Shown piece by piece: positions 31,001 to 44,022 of a stretch of DNA of 64,000 nucleotides (position 1 is the first letter of the stretch; each line of letters starts with the position of its first letter). Origin of the DNA: Lethocerus indicus (lineage: Eukaryota > Arthropoda > Insecta > Hemiptera > Belostomatidae); NCBI GenBank assembly GCA_019843655.1, contig JACDQD010000008.1, positions 19,118,388 to 19,182,387 on the forward strand, given 5' to 3'. Position numbers and translations under genes: made by a program. Below the pieces are notes generated by a model that saw only the letters and a list, made by a program, of their open reading frames with translations, did no database searches and was not told the DNA's origin.

Positions 31001-34000
31001 AACTTATCGAAAAAAAGGAAGGGTAAAAAACGTACAAAACCGGCTTCGGCACCCTCAATTCAAAAACGGGAGTCGATACTAATTTGGCGTCCGGGCTGAG
31101 TGGAGCCGCAGGAGACCATATTTCCTGCCCGCTTATATGATCGCGTATATCTGGCGTGTGTGTATATGTGTGTGTAGAGTGAAGAGGCGTTAAGGGGTCG
31201 GGTGGAAATGAAACGTCAGACTCGCCTTTGTTGAGATAGGCGGTGCCGCCTGGCAGGAGACCCCGTGTTATTGATGGCTCTGTTTCGACTGGGCTCGGTT
31301 AAAATTGGCGAACGGTAAAATGGCCTTTACACGTGCAGGGCTGGCTAAGGATGAGCGTGGGTAGGCGGGGGATCGGTCTCTCCCGCTGCAATCAATAATG
31401 TCTAGCAAGAAACAGAGAGGTAGGTAGGTTTTCTTTAGGGCCGCCGCCCCCCCCCCTCGAGGGCCGCTACTCTATCTCCGGAGGCCGCACGGTAATTTCT
31501 CTACCGGCGGGTATCGGCAGCACCTGACTTGAATTGGAGCGCTAACCACTCAGATTTAACGCATAAGCAACGATACGTAGGGCATTGAACAAATTATTAT
31601 TATGTTTTAAAACAAATCCCTCTATAGGAATCCGTTGATATGTGCGCACTGACAAACTATAAGCGCACTGACAAACTTAATAAGGGATGGAAATAATCGG
31701 ATCCAAAAAATTTTAAAAAATAAACAACTTAGCAATAGTTGACTACCGGTAAGCTAACTAAGAGCTATCGTAACTTTTTATGGCTAGTTCAAAAGCCAGT
31801 CTGAAATTTGCTACTTGGTATTTTTTAATTTACCAAACAATTTTGTCAATATTTATAGTTATTCATGGTAGCCAACAAGGGTAAATTTCATGTAAAAGTA
31901 AATTATAATATGTAAATATTATGGCACCGACTCATTTTTTTTATCTAATCGATACCTAATACATTTATGAATTATTCTCTACCGGTCCTTTGTACTTTTG
32001 TTTTCGACTGGCCACTTCGTGAAATAATTGAGCGGAAAACGTATCGTTTTGAGTTAAATCCTCCTAACGGCCGAGAGCCCATTATAATTAACGATCTTCA
32101 ATCCCCCAGCCCATCGCCGGGGCTCGAAAAGAGTGAAAAACTTTAACCGCACTCCTTCTGAAATGTTCACCTCATTGTTTGCACAACGCTTGGGAAAAGC
32201 CGTGGGGGGAACAATGAACTGAAGACCAAAAAAAAGAAAAAACCGGCAGAATAGAGGTAAATTAATGTTCTGAATTTTTTGTTGGAACCTGAACCTTTAC
32301 ATTCATTAAATACTTGCGTTTTATTTTACCAGTTTAGGTAAATTCTCGAGGGTTGTGGGAAAATTATAATTGAAACATGTTTATGTTAATTAGTTTGTCA
32401 TTTGACCCAAAGGGTAGTCGGGACAGTAAATTCATTTTTGTTCCAGTGTAAATTCGTATTTCGTTTTCAATCCTAAAAAATTAATTAAAGATTTAGTGAA
32501 ATGTCTGTGTCGGTAAAAACCGCTATTAATTATTGGGTAAAGAATGGATTTCGACAAATTTCGCTAGAATCGATGAAAGTATTGTCATTTCTGTTTCCCT
32601 TGCAGTCTGGAATATGGTTGGGATCATGAACATTATAATTACGAACTATAGCTTCAAGCTTTAAGAAAGAAAAGTATCAGAATTTTATTTAGTTGCAGCC
32701 GTTGGCCATTTCAAATGTTTGCACGGCGAGCCTAGCGCAGAATGAGTTCTTGTAGGCTGGAAAGGAGTTGAGTAAAAGCTATCCAAGGCGTTAGTAATTC
32801 CATCCAGAAATAGAGGGGTGGTGGGAGGGGCGTAGGCCGCCCAACTCACCTGTATTTTAACGAGGCCTTTCCGACTGATCGATGCCGGCACTCATTATCC
32901 GACGCACACGGGGAGAAGGGAGGCCGGGATAACACCCCTGGACCCCCCTGAAGTAACTGATATCTTTTTGAACGCGTCCAAAAGGAGGCAGAGACAAAAA
33001 TAAAAACTGGGCCGGATAAACGCAAAGGGGGGGATGATCCCGTGGAGATTTCAGACGCTGAGAAATACCACCTGCTCTCCCTCTCTCTCCTTCACTCCCT
33101 CACCCCAGAGCAGGACCAATATCTCACGGCTTTGCTCTGAGAAACAAACATTACTGTAATTGGAATTGGCGATCAATATTTTATCCTGTGCTACATTTTT
33201 ACTTGGGAATGCAGGGAGGGGTGGACACGATGAAAGGAAACGACGTTCGTTTCCGACTCGTACCCTCATAAAGGAAAGTCGTTACGTTGAAATATCATTC
33301 AAATCATTAAAGCAAAATTTTCTATTAGTACACGGCTTAAATCTGTGCCATCTGTATTTTTTTTTGCAGTTATTCGATTTTACGCTAAACTTTCTGTTCT
33401 CTACCAGTTTTCTATCATTTACCTATTGAACTTAGATACACTTCGGGGTCCTATCTTGTCAGCACTGTCAGTTTACACGGTGTAGTGTGCCAAATTGTTC
33501 GCGTATAGCGCAACGCTATAAAGTATCCCAAAATTTAAACCTGGCAACCGAACAAGGTCGAGTTGACCGCAAGAAAAAAAATTACTTTTATTTGTATTGT
33601 TAGTCGCTTATTTATTTTATCGCCTTGTAAGCTAGGTGTGTGACCTTTGCACCAGAAACCATAAACCATTATCGATTTACCGTGTTAAGAACAACCTTTG
33701 TCGACTTACCGGATTTATACACCGGCCGAATTATCGGATAAATAGAACAATCAAACTGGTATGGGCACGTCAGATCGATGTCGTTAAAATTACTGTACGT
33801 TTAAGCTGAGTTAACTCCTGTCGAATGAAATTATGCCAATGATTATTATATTGCCGTTATTTGACTGCCGACTACGGTGTAGAAAACTAGGCGTATCAGA
33901 AAATTGCCGAAGATACATTGGCTGGTAGTTGGGGGAAGATTGCACATTTTGTGCATCGCCGAGGGTGAAATTCCGGGCTTTTGTTCGGGCCACGGGGGTG

Positions 34001-34487
34001 TCGGCGGCACGTAGAGCCGGCGAAGCGCTAGATCGGGCCCAGTTTTTCTCCCGCATTGTTCTATGAATAGGCAAGCAGCGGCTAGGGAGGGGGGAGGGCG
34101 GACCGCCCTCTGAAATATTCATCAAACCCCGCCGACGCCGGCGGTCCGGGTGGTTTTTTTCATCCCCACTTGACGGTTTTCGCGCTAATTTGGATGCAGG
34201 GAGGGGCGCGATCGGCCTCTCGTTAAATCGTGGCCGTGGCAGGCCTAGAGTTCTAATCGGGACATCTCCGCCCGTCCAATTTCTGAATAAGGGCGGTCCT
34301 CCGGGGCGAAGCCCTCGTTCGCTCTGTACTGGGGGAGGTTCCAGTAGGGTTGGTACTCTGTAAGAGGGTAGTATCTATGCTGACCGTATTCATCAGCCAT
34401 CGTTCACGGCTGAAAGCTACTAACATTGAAGGGACGCCGAAAAAACCCTATGCATAATTTAAAAATTAATAACATATCATATAGAGC
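28013..34487. other. Intergenic DNA, no gene seen
   Basis: This holds GC-rich patches at 28430-28590, 29140-29540, 30940-31530, 32800-32960 and 33940-34340. A 15-bp sequence, GCGCACTGACAAACT, is repeated at 31644 and 31663. A short TG run lies at about 31156-31176. A good splice-donor-like CGAGGTAAGT at about 28573-28582 lacks a matching acceptor and open frame. I see no gene. Confidence 0.5.
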
Positions 34488-35252
34488 AGGGGTCGGCAAC
34501 CTGCGGTTCACGGGCCGCATCGGGCCTTTGCAGCTTTTTGCGCGGCCCGCCAAAGCACCAATATAATTTTAGGAAAAATCAACAAACTTAGAGCGTGAGC
34601 GTGCCGAATGTGGCCGGTGACAAAAATGCGTGGTAACAGAAGCATAGTGGGGAAACCTATTTTACTGTGGAAATTTTATTTCTCAACTCGAAAAGAATAA
34701 TTAATTAACGAAAATAATTTAATCGCGTTTTATTCAAATCTATCGGAAATAAATTTCCCAATTTAAGAAATTTTGCAAAATCAACGATTTGTATTTTTTT
34801 CATACATTCGCCTATTTATGCGAACAAACATTTTCGAGAATGAATTTCATAAAATCAAAATGCGAACGAGGTTGACGGATGAAAATTTACAATTGTCGAG
34901 GATCTCAGTGTCCCAAACACAACCGGACTTAAATGAATTATCAAAAAATATTCGAGAACAAAAAGCGCGTCGAATTTTAAGGAACGAATAAAATGAAAGA
35001 TAACCTATTTTCCTTAATATTTTCCGTATACATGTGTAATTGGAGTTGTATTTTCTATTTTTTCCCTCTTAAGAATTAAAAAATTTTTGTTCCCTGACAT
35101 TATTGTTATTATAGCGTGTTAATAAAAAATAAATTTTTTTCTATATTTATTTTTAATAACATTTATACTCTTATGAGATATAAGTGTGCGGCCCGCGTAA
35201 AAAATTTTATTTTGAAAATGGCCCGCCGTCCGAAAAAGGTTGCCGACCCCTG
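34488..35252 (+). mobile_element. Decayed hAT transposon with terminal inverted repeats
   Basis: The ends are inverted repeats: a CAGGGGTCGGCAAC-type left end and its complement, GGTTGCCGACCCCTG, at 35238-35252. Subterminal GCGGCCCGC motifs lie near both ends. The flanks show an imperfect 8-bp target duplication, ATATAGAG at 34480-34487 and ATATGGGG at 35253-35260 (6 of 8 match). An 8-bp duplication and CAG...CTG ends are typical of hAT elements. Between about 34755 and 34984 lies the C-terminal end of a hAT transposase, spread over three frames: FPNLRNFA, then YLCEQTFSRMNFIKSK, then RTRLTDENLQ. The N-terminal zinc finger and the catalytic core are missing, so this is an internally deleted, non-autonomous copy. 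Confidence 0.92.
34755..34984 (+). pseudogene. hAT transposase C-terminal remnant
   Basis: This is the only protein-derived part of the transposon around it. The conserved CEQTFS motif (about 34813-34860) and the following LTDE block (about 34870-34890) are the usual last conserved part of hAT transposases, where the dimerisation region lies. The pieces are in at least two frameshifted registers. The frame ending at 34991 gives about 40 further residues of plausible C-terminal tail. The sequence resembles the GTF2IRD2/ZBED5-type lineage in its motif spelling, but that is only an impression without a search. Confidence 0.8.
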
Positions 35253-38200
35253 ATATGGGGATTAACTTTTGACTTAAATACATTTTTTAAATAAATTAAC
35301 ACGTATCATAAAAGAGCATTAGTGAGGGTTTTGCGTTCATACGTCGTAAAGATCCTGCCATTATAAAAATATTTGTCAGCGATCTGGAAATAAGTCTAGT
35401 GCGCCCAGTAGCTGCACATAAACTAATATTTTTATTATATACGTTTTCAAATAACTAGCGATATATAAAAAAATAATAATTTACTGCGTTTTGAGTGTTT
35501 CATATTATAGCCAACGCGCGAACAAAAGGCAGTAATAAGTGAAGACACTTTAATTCAATTTTGTACAATCGAACACAGCAGAGTTAAAATGTATAGAAAC
35601 GGTAGAAACAAACCGAAATATTCGTCTTTACAAAATTTAGATATTGTACATGACATAAGAAATAATTATTATAAACATCAAACGCCCGAGTTTTCTAAAC
35701 GAATATTCTGTTCTGGAGGTATATGTGAAAGTTTTGCTCTGTACAGTGCCGGCAACTGTTCTTTAACCTTAAATTCCCAACTAATTTTACTATATATTAA
35801 CATGTATGAATGAATAAATTAATACCGATAATAGTTTGAATGTGGTAAGTTCAGGACATAACCCGAAATGTTTTCACGTCGGCGAGTACTGCAGTCTGAT
35901 AAATCCCCAGAATGTAGGGTTATTACCGCGGTTTTAATGCTCTATGGGGCCCGCGCTAGCCCTCAGGGCAGCCCCCGCCCACCCCCGACAATATTGACCA
36001 AGTGGGCAGCCCGCGTTTCTAAAAGCTCTACTCGGTTATGAAATAGCGCTCAGTGTCCTCCCGCTTCATACCACTTCCTTCAGTCATGAATCCGCGACTC
36101 CTCGTCTAATGGATTTGTCCCACTTTCTTTGACGAAAACTCGGTTGTATAATACTCATAATAATATCTGAGTTGTCATTCAAATTCTCAGAATTTAATTT
36201 TTCAACTCTCTTTTGTATCCAATCTCAATGTCTGCATTAAGGTTTATAGGAATGAATCTCTCGTTTTTTATCCATATAACTAAATTATTCCCAACAATAA
36301 ATTATTTATTGTAAACATCAAATGAAACGATTTTTTTCTATGCGGCATCTTATAATTCATATAGTTGTCCCGCGTTGGGGATCATTAAGCATAATACTAC
36401 TCCCTTCCTACTTTGTACCCCTTTATACGTCATAACGAACTTTATACGCGCTGCGTAGGAAACAGGGGGCGCGGAATAAAAAACAAAGCCAGTAAGCAAA
36501 AAACAAAAAAACAAAAAAAACACTGCGGGAAGCTGTTAATAATTTCTCCGGTGTGACCGCTTCCTGAAATATTAAGAGCCGCGCCTGCCTCCACCCCTCT
36601 GACTGGGTTGTCGAGTAAAGACTGGGAAGGGGGTGAGGGAGGAGGAAAAAATGACCTTTTCATGGCGCATCGCTCCACCAACCCACCAAACCGCCACCGC
36701 GCTACGGTAAATGAAGCGTGCGTAATGTTTACTAGTGCTAAAGGGGGTGAGTTTACCCCTCCCTCCACCCCACAATACCCGGGCGGCCCTATACCGGGCA
36801 AAAACCGTTTACTCCACTCCCCGCCCCCTCCTCCATCTCTGCGGAATTATAATTATACGCCTCGCTTTAATGATGATGACCACAAAAGATATCACCCAGC
36901 CCCCCCAAACAATTCTCCGTGCCCCGGACCCCGGAATTTTGCCCCTAAAGTAATGACGTACCGCTACTCGAAAGGTCGGGGGTAAGACAAGAAGTCGGCC
37001 GGTCGGTCACTTCCTAATAACCGCGATTTTTCTTTATTCTCCGTATTACTTTTACTTGGGGTAAGAACAAAACCCAAACCTGAGCCTATCCTCCATTTCA
37101 AGTTGTAATCTGCTCCGGGGTCCTAAATTTGGTCCCCATATTTTTTCTGGTATCCTGATACTAACTTTCAGCACTGTCATGTATCGCGGGTTAGCATCAC
37201 GTTCGCTGTTATACCAATTTATATACTGTACGTTCTCAATTCTATTGCCGTTCCCCTATACGTAAAAAATACGTAAAATATGCATATAATTTTCGAAATA
37301 ATTTAAACGTTGAAAGCAAAGGAACCTACCTAAATTTAATTAAATGTAAGGGGAGTGTTTATAATTTGGCTGCACGTAAGATTTTCTGTTTTCGCTCGCA
37401 TGTTTGATTCTGAACAAATGGTTTTAGCTTTTTACGATCTTTAATACCTGTATGGGTGGGCGAATGGGTCAGCACCACCCTAAATAATTGGAATACAAGA
37501 TCATTACGGAACTCTCCCGCATTGAAGACGGTAAAATGTTTAATAATGTTTAAAACTTTGCTAATGTTAAACAGTAATTAAGTGATTTGAAAAGAAAACT
37601 CGAATTTAAGGAATGCTGTTTCATTTCAGTAATTAAATTACACATAGAGAAGAAAAAACAATGAACAAAGATATAAAAGAATTTGATTAGTAATCACTAG
37701 CAGAGCCGTTTTCCGGCTGACCTAACACAGCCTTCGTTGTCTGGAAATATTCGAGTCCAGACTGCGTACAGTTTATCCGGAAGCTTTCAATTAGCCTTCC
37801 GCCAAGGAAAACTATCGGTATTAAATGAACCGAAACGGGAAAAGAAAAAGAGAATCCTGGGAAAACAAAAAACTAGCAGTGGCAATAATTCAGAGTCCCT
37901 TATTACTACCGAGTAGAGGCTCGGGCCAATAGCGACGGCGCTGCTCCTATAATAGAGCCAGACCGGAGAGCGGCCGTAAATATTAGAAAATTGCTGAGTA
38001 AATGAGCCGGAAACCGGAGCCGGATTTACGGGCGGAGATAAAACTTGAAGGAAGCGACCGCCTCTGAGTGTTCTTCGGAAAGATATGGTTATGAGCCGCC
38101 CTTGTCCCACCCCGGAACGCAGGCTTAAGCTAAGCCCGCAACGTCCGACAGATGGAATATTAGTATGGATGGAAGTCGAGTTCGGACGGGGGCCCCGCTG

Positions 38201-41200
38201 AGAGCGGAGTGCAAGTCGAAATGGAAAATTATTACCATTCCCTAAGGACTACTTCCATACATAGCAGAAAGAGATACAGCTTCACGATCCAACTGTTGTA
38301 CTCCAGGCCTATGAAACGAATATATTTTAATTAACAAACAACATTTCTATCCACCGAATGCATACGGTCCCATTTACCGCTCTCATTGAACTTCTTTTCT
38401 CATGAATTTCGTTGTGAATGTGGTATTTCATTGGCAACCGTCGTATTTAACGCTGATGTCATACAAAGGTGGAATCCGTGGGAGCGTGTTGTAAATAATA
38501 AATTGAAAAGGGGATTCAGGTTCTATATGTAGCTCGGCCTCATTGAACCTTCAAAGATTTATCCAGAAAAGAGAGCTTACCTCGGGAATTATTCAGAATG
38601 AGATAATATCGCTACTGCGCTAAAGGTAGGGTTTATAACGCAGCTACGTCTTTGTACTCTTTAAAATTCGATACGGTATTAATACATATTCACGTAATTA
38701 TAACACATGCCACTTCTTTTCGGATAACAAAGAAATTATTAGTACAATGAAATGTTTGGACCAAGGAAGGATTGTCATTACTACATCACGGTATGAAACC
38801 TGAAAACATCGGGCTCCAGTTATTTCATACAATTTACCCTAGGTGTTAGCTTTGCTGCTCTATTGTGCCACAATTGTTGACCCGGCAAAGTGCTGTAATT
38901 AAAACTGGCACTGAGAGAACAACCTGCGACTGTATCCATCAGTTTTACAATAGTGCGATGATAGTGCCGGTCGAAAGGGATAATAGGTCGGCGTTACGGA
39001 ATTTATTTTCAGCGTCCCATTTTCAATTGGGAGTTTCAAGTTTGGAGGCGTCATAAATATCTGAAAGTCTAGTCGGGTCACTTTCTCGTTTGGGGAGACC
39101 GTGCATTGTCCCGGTTTGTGTTCAGGGAGATTGTCCTCGTGTTTTTTTTCTTCGTTCTGTTGGCTCTCTTGTTCTTTCCGCTCGGGCCTCTTTAAATGTT
39201 AAGGGGTACGGGGAGGGTGAAGGGACGGAGACGGGGACGATAAAAGAATGCCCGGGCCGCATTCGAAATTCGCCGGCCGCTCTCTCGAGACACTCGACCC
39301 CCCCCCCAGGGCCGGGGGCCCGCAGACCCGCAGGCCTTCGCATAAAGTTTTACGCACCAGTCGCATGGCCGGACTCCGTTTGGGCCGGGCGCTCCTCCCG
39401 GTTAAATTCGGGTTCCGGGCGCGCCCCATAAATGTCGCAATTCGGCCGACCTCCACTACGCCGGACGGACTACGTGGAGTTAGCCCACGAGATGGAAAAT
39501 TAATTTGGTATTCACGCAGTGTCGTTCGATGTGAGGTTGAAAACATTTAATAATATACTGGAGCTTCGCTTCAATTCCCACTTGTACCGGCGGTCCAACT
39601 TACATTCGAGTCGTAGGCGCCAAAAAATCGCGAATTCCATTTAAATTTATACTCAAATTGCATGGCACACGCTGCGTACACCGTTTTGGGGACGCTCAGT
39701 CAGGGTATATAAATATGGCGATTCGGTCGGCCACGAGCCAATTAATTTACACCTTCTACACCTTGATTTACTGAATTACCAAAGTTACGCCAGTTGGCCA
39801 CTGGGCATTAATAAGTCGTAGGCACGAACATTTCATACAAAAACGGCAGAAACGGCCCGGCATATATACTACAAGCAATTTGGAAAACCGAAAACCAAAT
39901 AACAGTGTAGGTATATAATCTAACAAATTAATAGGTATTTGTCTTCTAGACATATTATAAATTCCCTTTGACATTTTAGTTGTTTTTCTTATTGCAATGC
40001 ATTGTCTTTCTTTAATTTATCATCAATGTTATATTTGTTTATTTCCTTTTCATCATTCTCACGTGCTGTAAGCACCATTCTCACTTCCTGATTGGGCTAT
40101 CAGAATATGCAGGAATCAATTCTGAACCAATATGAATATAAAAGACGAATTGATTCCTTCCAAATTCCGTTTGGGCGCAAAAAATATTAGACGTACTGGC
40201 GGCGATTAATTGTTAACGAATCTCTCCGCCGTTAACTTCAGGATTGAAAAAGGACACATTCGAATGACGGAATTAAGCCTCGGGTTCTTACGGCCCTTCC
40301 CCCCCGTACACTTTTTGCCCCGGGTCACCCTAATTGTAGGGTAGGGAGGCAGCCGGGCGGGCCCGAGCGTTGAACAAAGCTCGCAAAAGGCGGCTGGATA
40401 TGACACGGACAAACCGAAGCTCCCCCGGCTCTGTCCCCGCCTCGCTCCGACTCCTTACGCCCGTCCATCCCTCCCTCTCTCTCCCTCTCCCCTCGTTCTA
40501 TATCTGTATTTTCGTTACACCTGTTCCCTCTCCCGCCTCGCCTGCCCAACCCACCGTCGCTCCTTAAGGAGAAACAAGACGAGGGGTCCGAGCGGCGTCT
40601 CGGTCCGTCGGAAATAGTAAATGGGCTCGGGCGATGAGGTTGTTATATTTTCCCCTGTTTCCTCCTCTATTTTTTCATTCTCTCCTTTACTTACGGTGCC
40701 CTGAGAGAACACGAGGCCTACCATCACCCCCGCCCCCCACCCCTACAGGCTCTTTTATCACCGTTACAAATGATGCTACAAGCGGAAAGTGCAGTTGAAA
40801 GATTCGTCTGCGAAAGTGAGTGTATTAAATTTTCGTTTTGATATATTTCATTACCTACTATATTTGACAAATGCAATTTACATTATTCCCCTTGAATTTA
40901 AATATGAAACTAAATTTAAAACGTCTGAAATATTTGAAATAAAAAAATTGAATTATGAAGAAGTTCATTCAATTCATTCGGATTCATATTACGAAAATAA
41001 TTTTGCATTATATATGCTACTGGAGTCAATGAAATTAAGGATACAAATAAACTCTATCAGTTCAACTGATATTAATATGATTTCTATTTATTTAGGCTAA
41101 CCTATTAAATAGTGGTGGTCATATTTGGGCTAAAAAAAATTGAAATTCCAAACAACTTTAAATAATTTTTAAATATATAATTTACGACAACCCAATGCAA

Positions 41201-43448
41201 TGTAATATACTGAATTAACTCAGGATACAATCATCATATATGCAGTCGTCAAAACTGACGAGATCTTAAAACGGTGCGTATTTTTCGAGATGAATATTAC
41301 ATCAAATAATCTGTATTACACGAGCGATTAATCTCTTCAATTGTCTACGTTTTAAACAACCAAAACGAATTAAATCTCGTCCCTTTGTCAATGTCCCAGA
41401 GTCGCGGAGGTAGAAAAACTGAACGAACAATTAGCGAAGGGAAATTAATTCCCCTTTCAGAATTCCCTTTGCCTCGAAAAGACAAACTAATAATTTAGGA
41501 TTGAATTATAATTTTTTTCTCCTCCGCCACTTTTTAAATGCACGCTTTTAAGGGCAGTAATGCCTTTCCTGATGCCGATGCAGGCCATTAATTTATGTTG
41601 TTACTTATTTTTCACAATTGATTTAATGGCCCTTCTCAATTTGCCTGTAAGTGAGCCGAGACGAATGTGCCCGGTTAACTTCCCGGATGTCACTTGCCTT
41701 GTGTGCCGGATTACTTGATATTTCAGTAACATCACTTTGTCAATTCAGATTTATAATTATATTTTGTAAAATTGAAAAGTGTTTCTTATAAACCACATCA
41801 AATTAAGCGCCAAAATATTATTATATCTTTCCCCAGTGAACACAACAGTTGTCCAATTTCATTAAATTTCGAATATATCGTTCTACCACGTCCTTGTTGC
41901 AGTTCAACTGAGCGAGAGTGAAGCCTTCCAGAACGTTGAGCACAGGAGTCTCAGAGAGTTTGGATTTGCATATCTGCTGGCAACATTCAACCCATTACCG
42001 TAATATCAAGATAATGGTAGTCAGACATGTTTCGTAGTGGAATGCAATATTGCAATTACAGAAAAATGCGAATTTACAAATGGAAGGCTGGGTTGCTTCT
42101 TATGGCGGTGCGGCTAACTTTCTGTACGAGCATATATTGTAACCGGAGCTGAACTATATCAAAGTACACAGTGTACGGGATAAGGAACAACTAACGGATG
42201 AGATGGACGTCGGTACCGTCCCAGTCCAAACACTAGTCACCCACACACAAACTCTCATCACAGTGTTATGTAATAACAATTTTTTTCAGAATTTAAACTT
42301 GAGTAAATTTAACAACTCTCACAATATTCTTTTCTACCCACTTTAACACAATTTATTAACGGTCATCCATATAATGAATTTCATTTCCTCGAAAGTGAAT
42401 AACATCTTTGGGCGTCAGGTCACGCCGCTGTTGGCCGGGAAGATATATGTAGCGCCGAAAAATAATTTTAAAAAATAAAAAGAAAAAACCATTTTTTTCC
42501 TCTTCCCAGAGAACAAACGGCGCCGTTGATGCGACGACCACGAGTTCTGGAGAGAGCCCTTTCATTCAGTCACAGGGCCTAACAGATAGCCTCGCCAGAT
42601 GCCCTACAGAAAAAATATACGCGGATCATAATTAATAGACTAAGCCTGCCAAGTGTATTCTGGTGATTCGGAACATGATCAACGTTTACAGGTGGCAGTA
42701 AAACAGTGCTGGGACAATCAAACAAGAGAACCGTATTTAACAGATATTATAGCAATAGTAAATCTAAAATTTCTATATGAAATTATTATATCTAATCTAA
42801 ATTTCGAATATACTAGAAATACTGACTAATATCCGGGAAATTATTCTTTTTATTAAAAGTTAGGCATACTTTATTTCATACCTTCACTTGTGTAGAGAAT
42901 TGAGTATTATTAAAGTATTACGTTTTAGTTCCGGAGACAGGTTCTTTTTCAATGGAACACAAATTCAATTAGTATTTAGGAATTATTTGTTAAAAAAATT
43001 ATTGGCTGGTATTATTTGTCCCTTTGAATACGCCCGGGTGTTAGGTCATGCGTTTATTTTCCCACTCGTTATTTAGGCAGTCAAACATTTGTTCAATTCG
43101 TTTCTCGGTTCAGGACCCGCAGCGCCGGTCCGTCGGATGGGGCCGGATCAGCCCACGTAGAAAAAAAAGAAATAAAAAACCTGTCAAAGGAGTACGCACA
43201 GGACGGGGACAGCGACGACAAACAATAGTAGGGGGCCTACTAGAAACAACAGAAATCATTTGAATCGTTTAATTCATTCCAATGAATTGGACAACGCCCG
43301 TTTAGTGTAAACAATTGTGCGGTCATAGTGAGCAGCGGGATCAAATCACAAGAGGCAGAAGAGTATAATGATGGCACTGTAATAGGGTTCTTTAAGAAGG
43401 CTTATTGATGAAAACGAAGATATTTACTACATTTAATGTGTTTCTTTG
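35253..43448. other. Intergenic DNA, no gene seen
   Basis: GC-rich patches lie at 35930-36010, 36560-36980, 37900-38110, 39160-39480 and 40260-40560. A perfect 12-bp inverted repeat (AGGAATCAATTC...GAATTGATTCCT) lies at 40111-40158 with a 24-nt spacer. A near-palindrome, AAGGGAAATTAATTCCCCTT, lies at 41437-41456 in a block (41380-41720) rich in TAAT and TTTAT words. That would suit an enhancer, but nothing proves it. The 103-codon frame at 40789-41100 is AT-biased and unrecognised. Confidence 0.45.
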
Positions 43449-44022
43449 AATGTTTTTTGGGCAACCTCACTGCACTTGCACCGATAAACTAGAGCCCCCC
43501 TGGGGGTGGTTCGGAAATGTACTTAACTAAAGTTCGTAGGGTGTACTTGAACCGATAAACTATCACCCCGTGAGGGTGATGCGGAAATGTACTTAACTAA
43601 AGTTCGTTGGGTGCACTTGCACCGATAAACTAGCGCCCCGAGGGTGGTGCGGAAATGTACGTAACAAAGTGTGTTGGGTGCACTTGCACCGATAAATTAG
43701 CGACCCTGAGGGTGGTGAGGATATGTACTTAACTAATGTTCGTTGGGTGCACTTGCACCGATTAACTAGATACCGATTACTAAAAATATACTTTTTTCAA
43801 TAAATTTTGGATCATCTTTAATAAACAGGAAAACCTTTATTATCGTAAGTACACAATACCAGGTATGTTTGACTTGTACTAGTACAAGTGACAGTGACAG
43901 TGCAGTGTGGATGCCCCAAATACATCCAAAGTGCCGATACTGAAGATGGTGAGCAGCCGAAACTGATCTAGCAAAAGACCAAACCAGTGAGAGGAGACAG
44001 AAACGCGCGAAATCTACGGTAA
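43449..44022 (+). mobile_element. Fold-back copy of the hairpin repeat family enclosing a minisatellite
   Basis: The right half (43837-44022) aligns with the copy at 17381-17580, from TTATCGTAAGTACACAATACC to GCGAAATCTACGG. The left edge (about 43449-43476) is an inverted, imperfect copy of 43899-43926, so the two arms could fold back on each other. Between them lie the 67-71-bp tandem repeats and about 65 bp of AT-rich sequence. In the hairpin core one arm has changed to GATC, which leaves one mismatch against GACC. There is no coding capacity. It could be a fold-back element, or a solo copy next to a partial inverted copy. Confidence 0.65.
43471..43770 (+). repeat. Minisatellite, 67-71-bp unit, about 4.3 copies
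   Basis: The units run 43471-43541, 43542-43611, 43612-43678 and 43679-43747, plus a 23-bp partial unit. Each starts TGCACTTGCACCGATAAACT or a close variant, has GGAAATGTACTTAACTAA in the middle, and ends TTCGTTGGG. A C-run faces a G-run in the middle of every unit (for example TCACCC...GGGTGA in unit 2), so each could form a small stem. The pairing survives although the bases differ between units. Confidence 0.95.
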
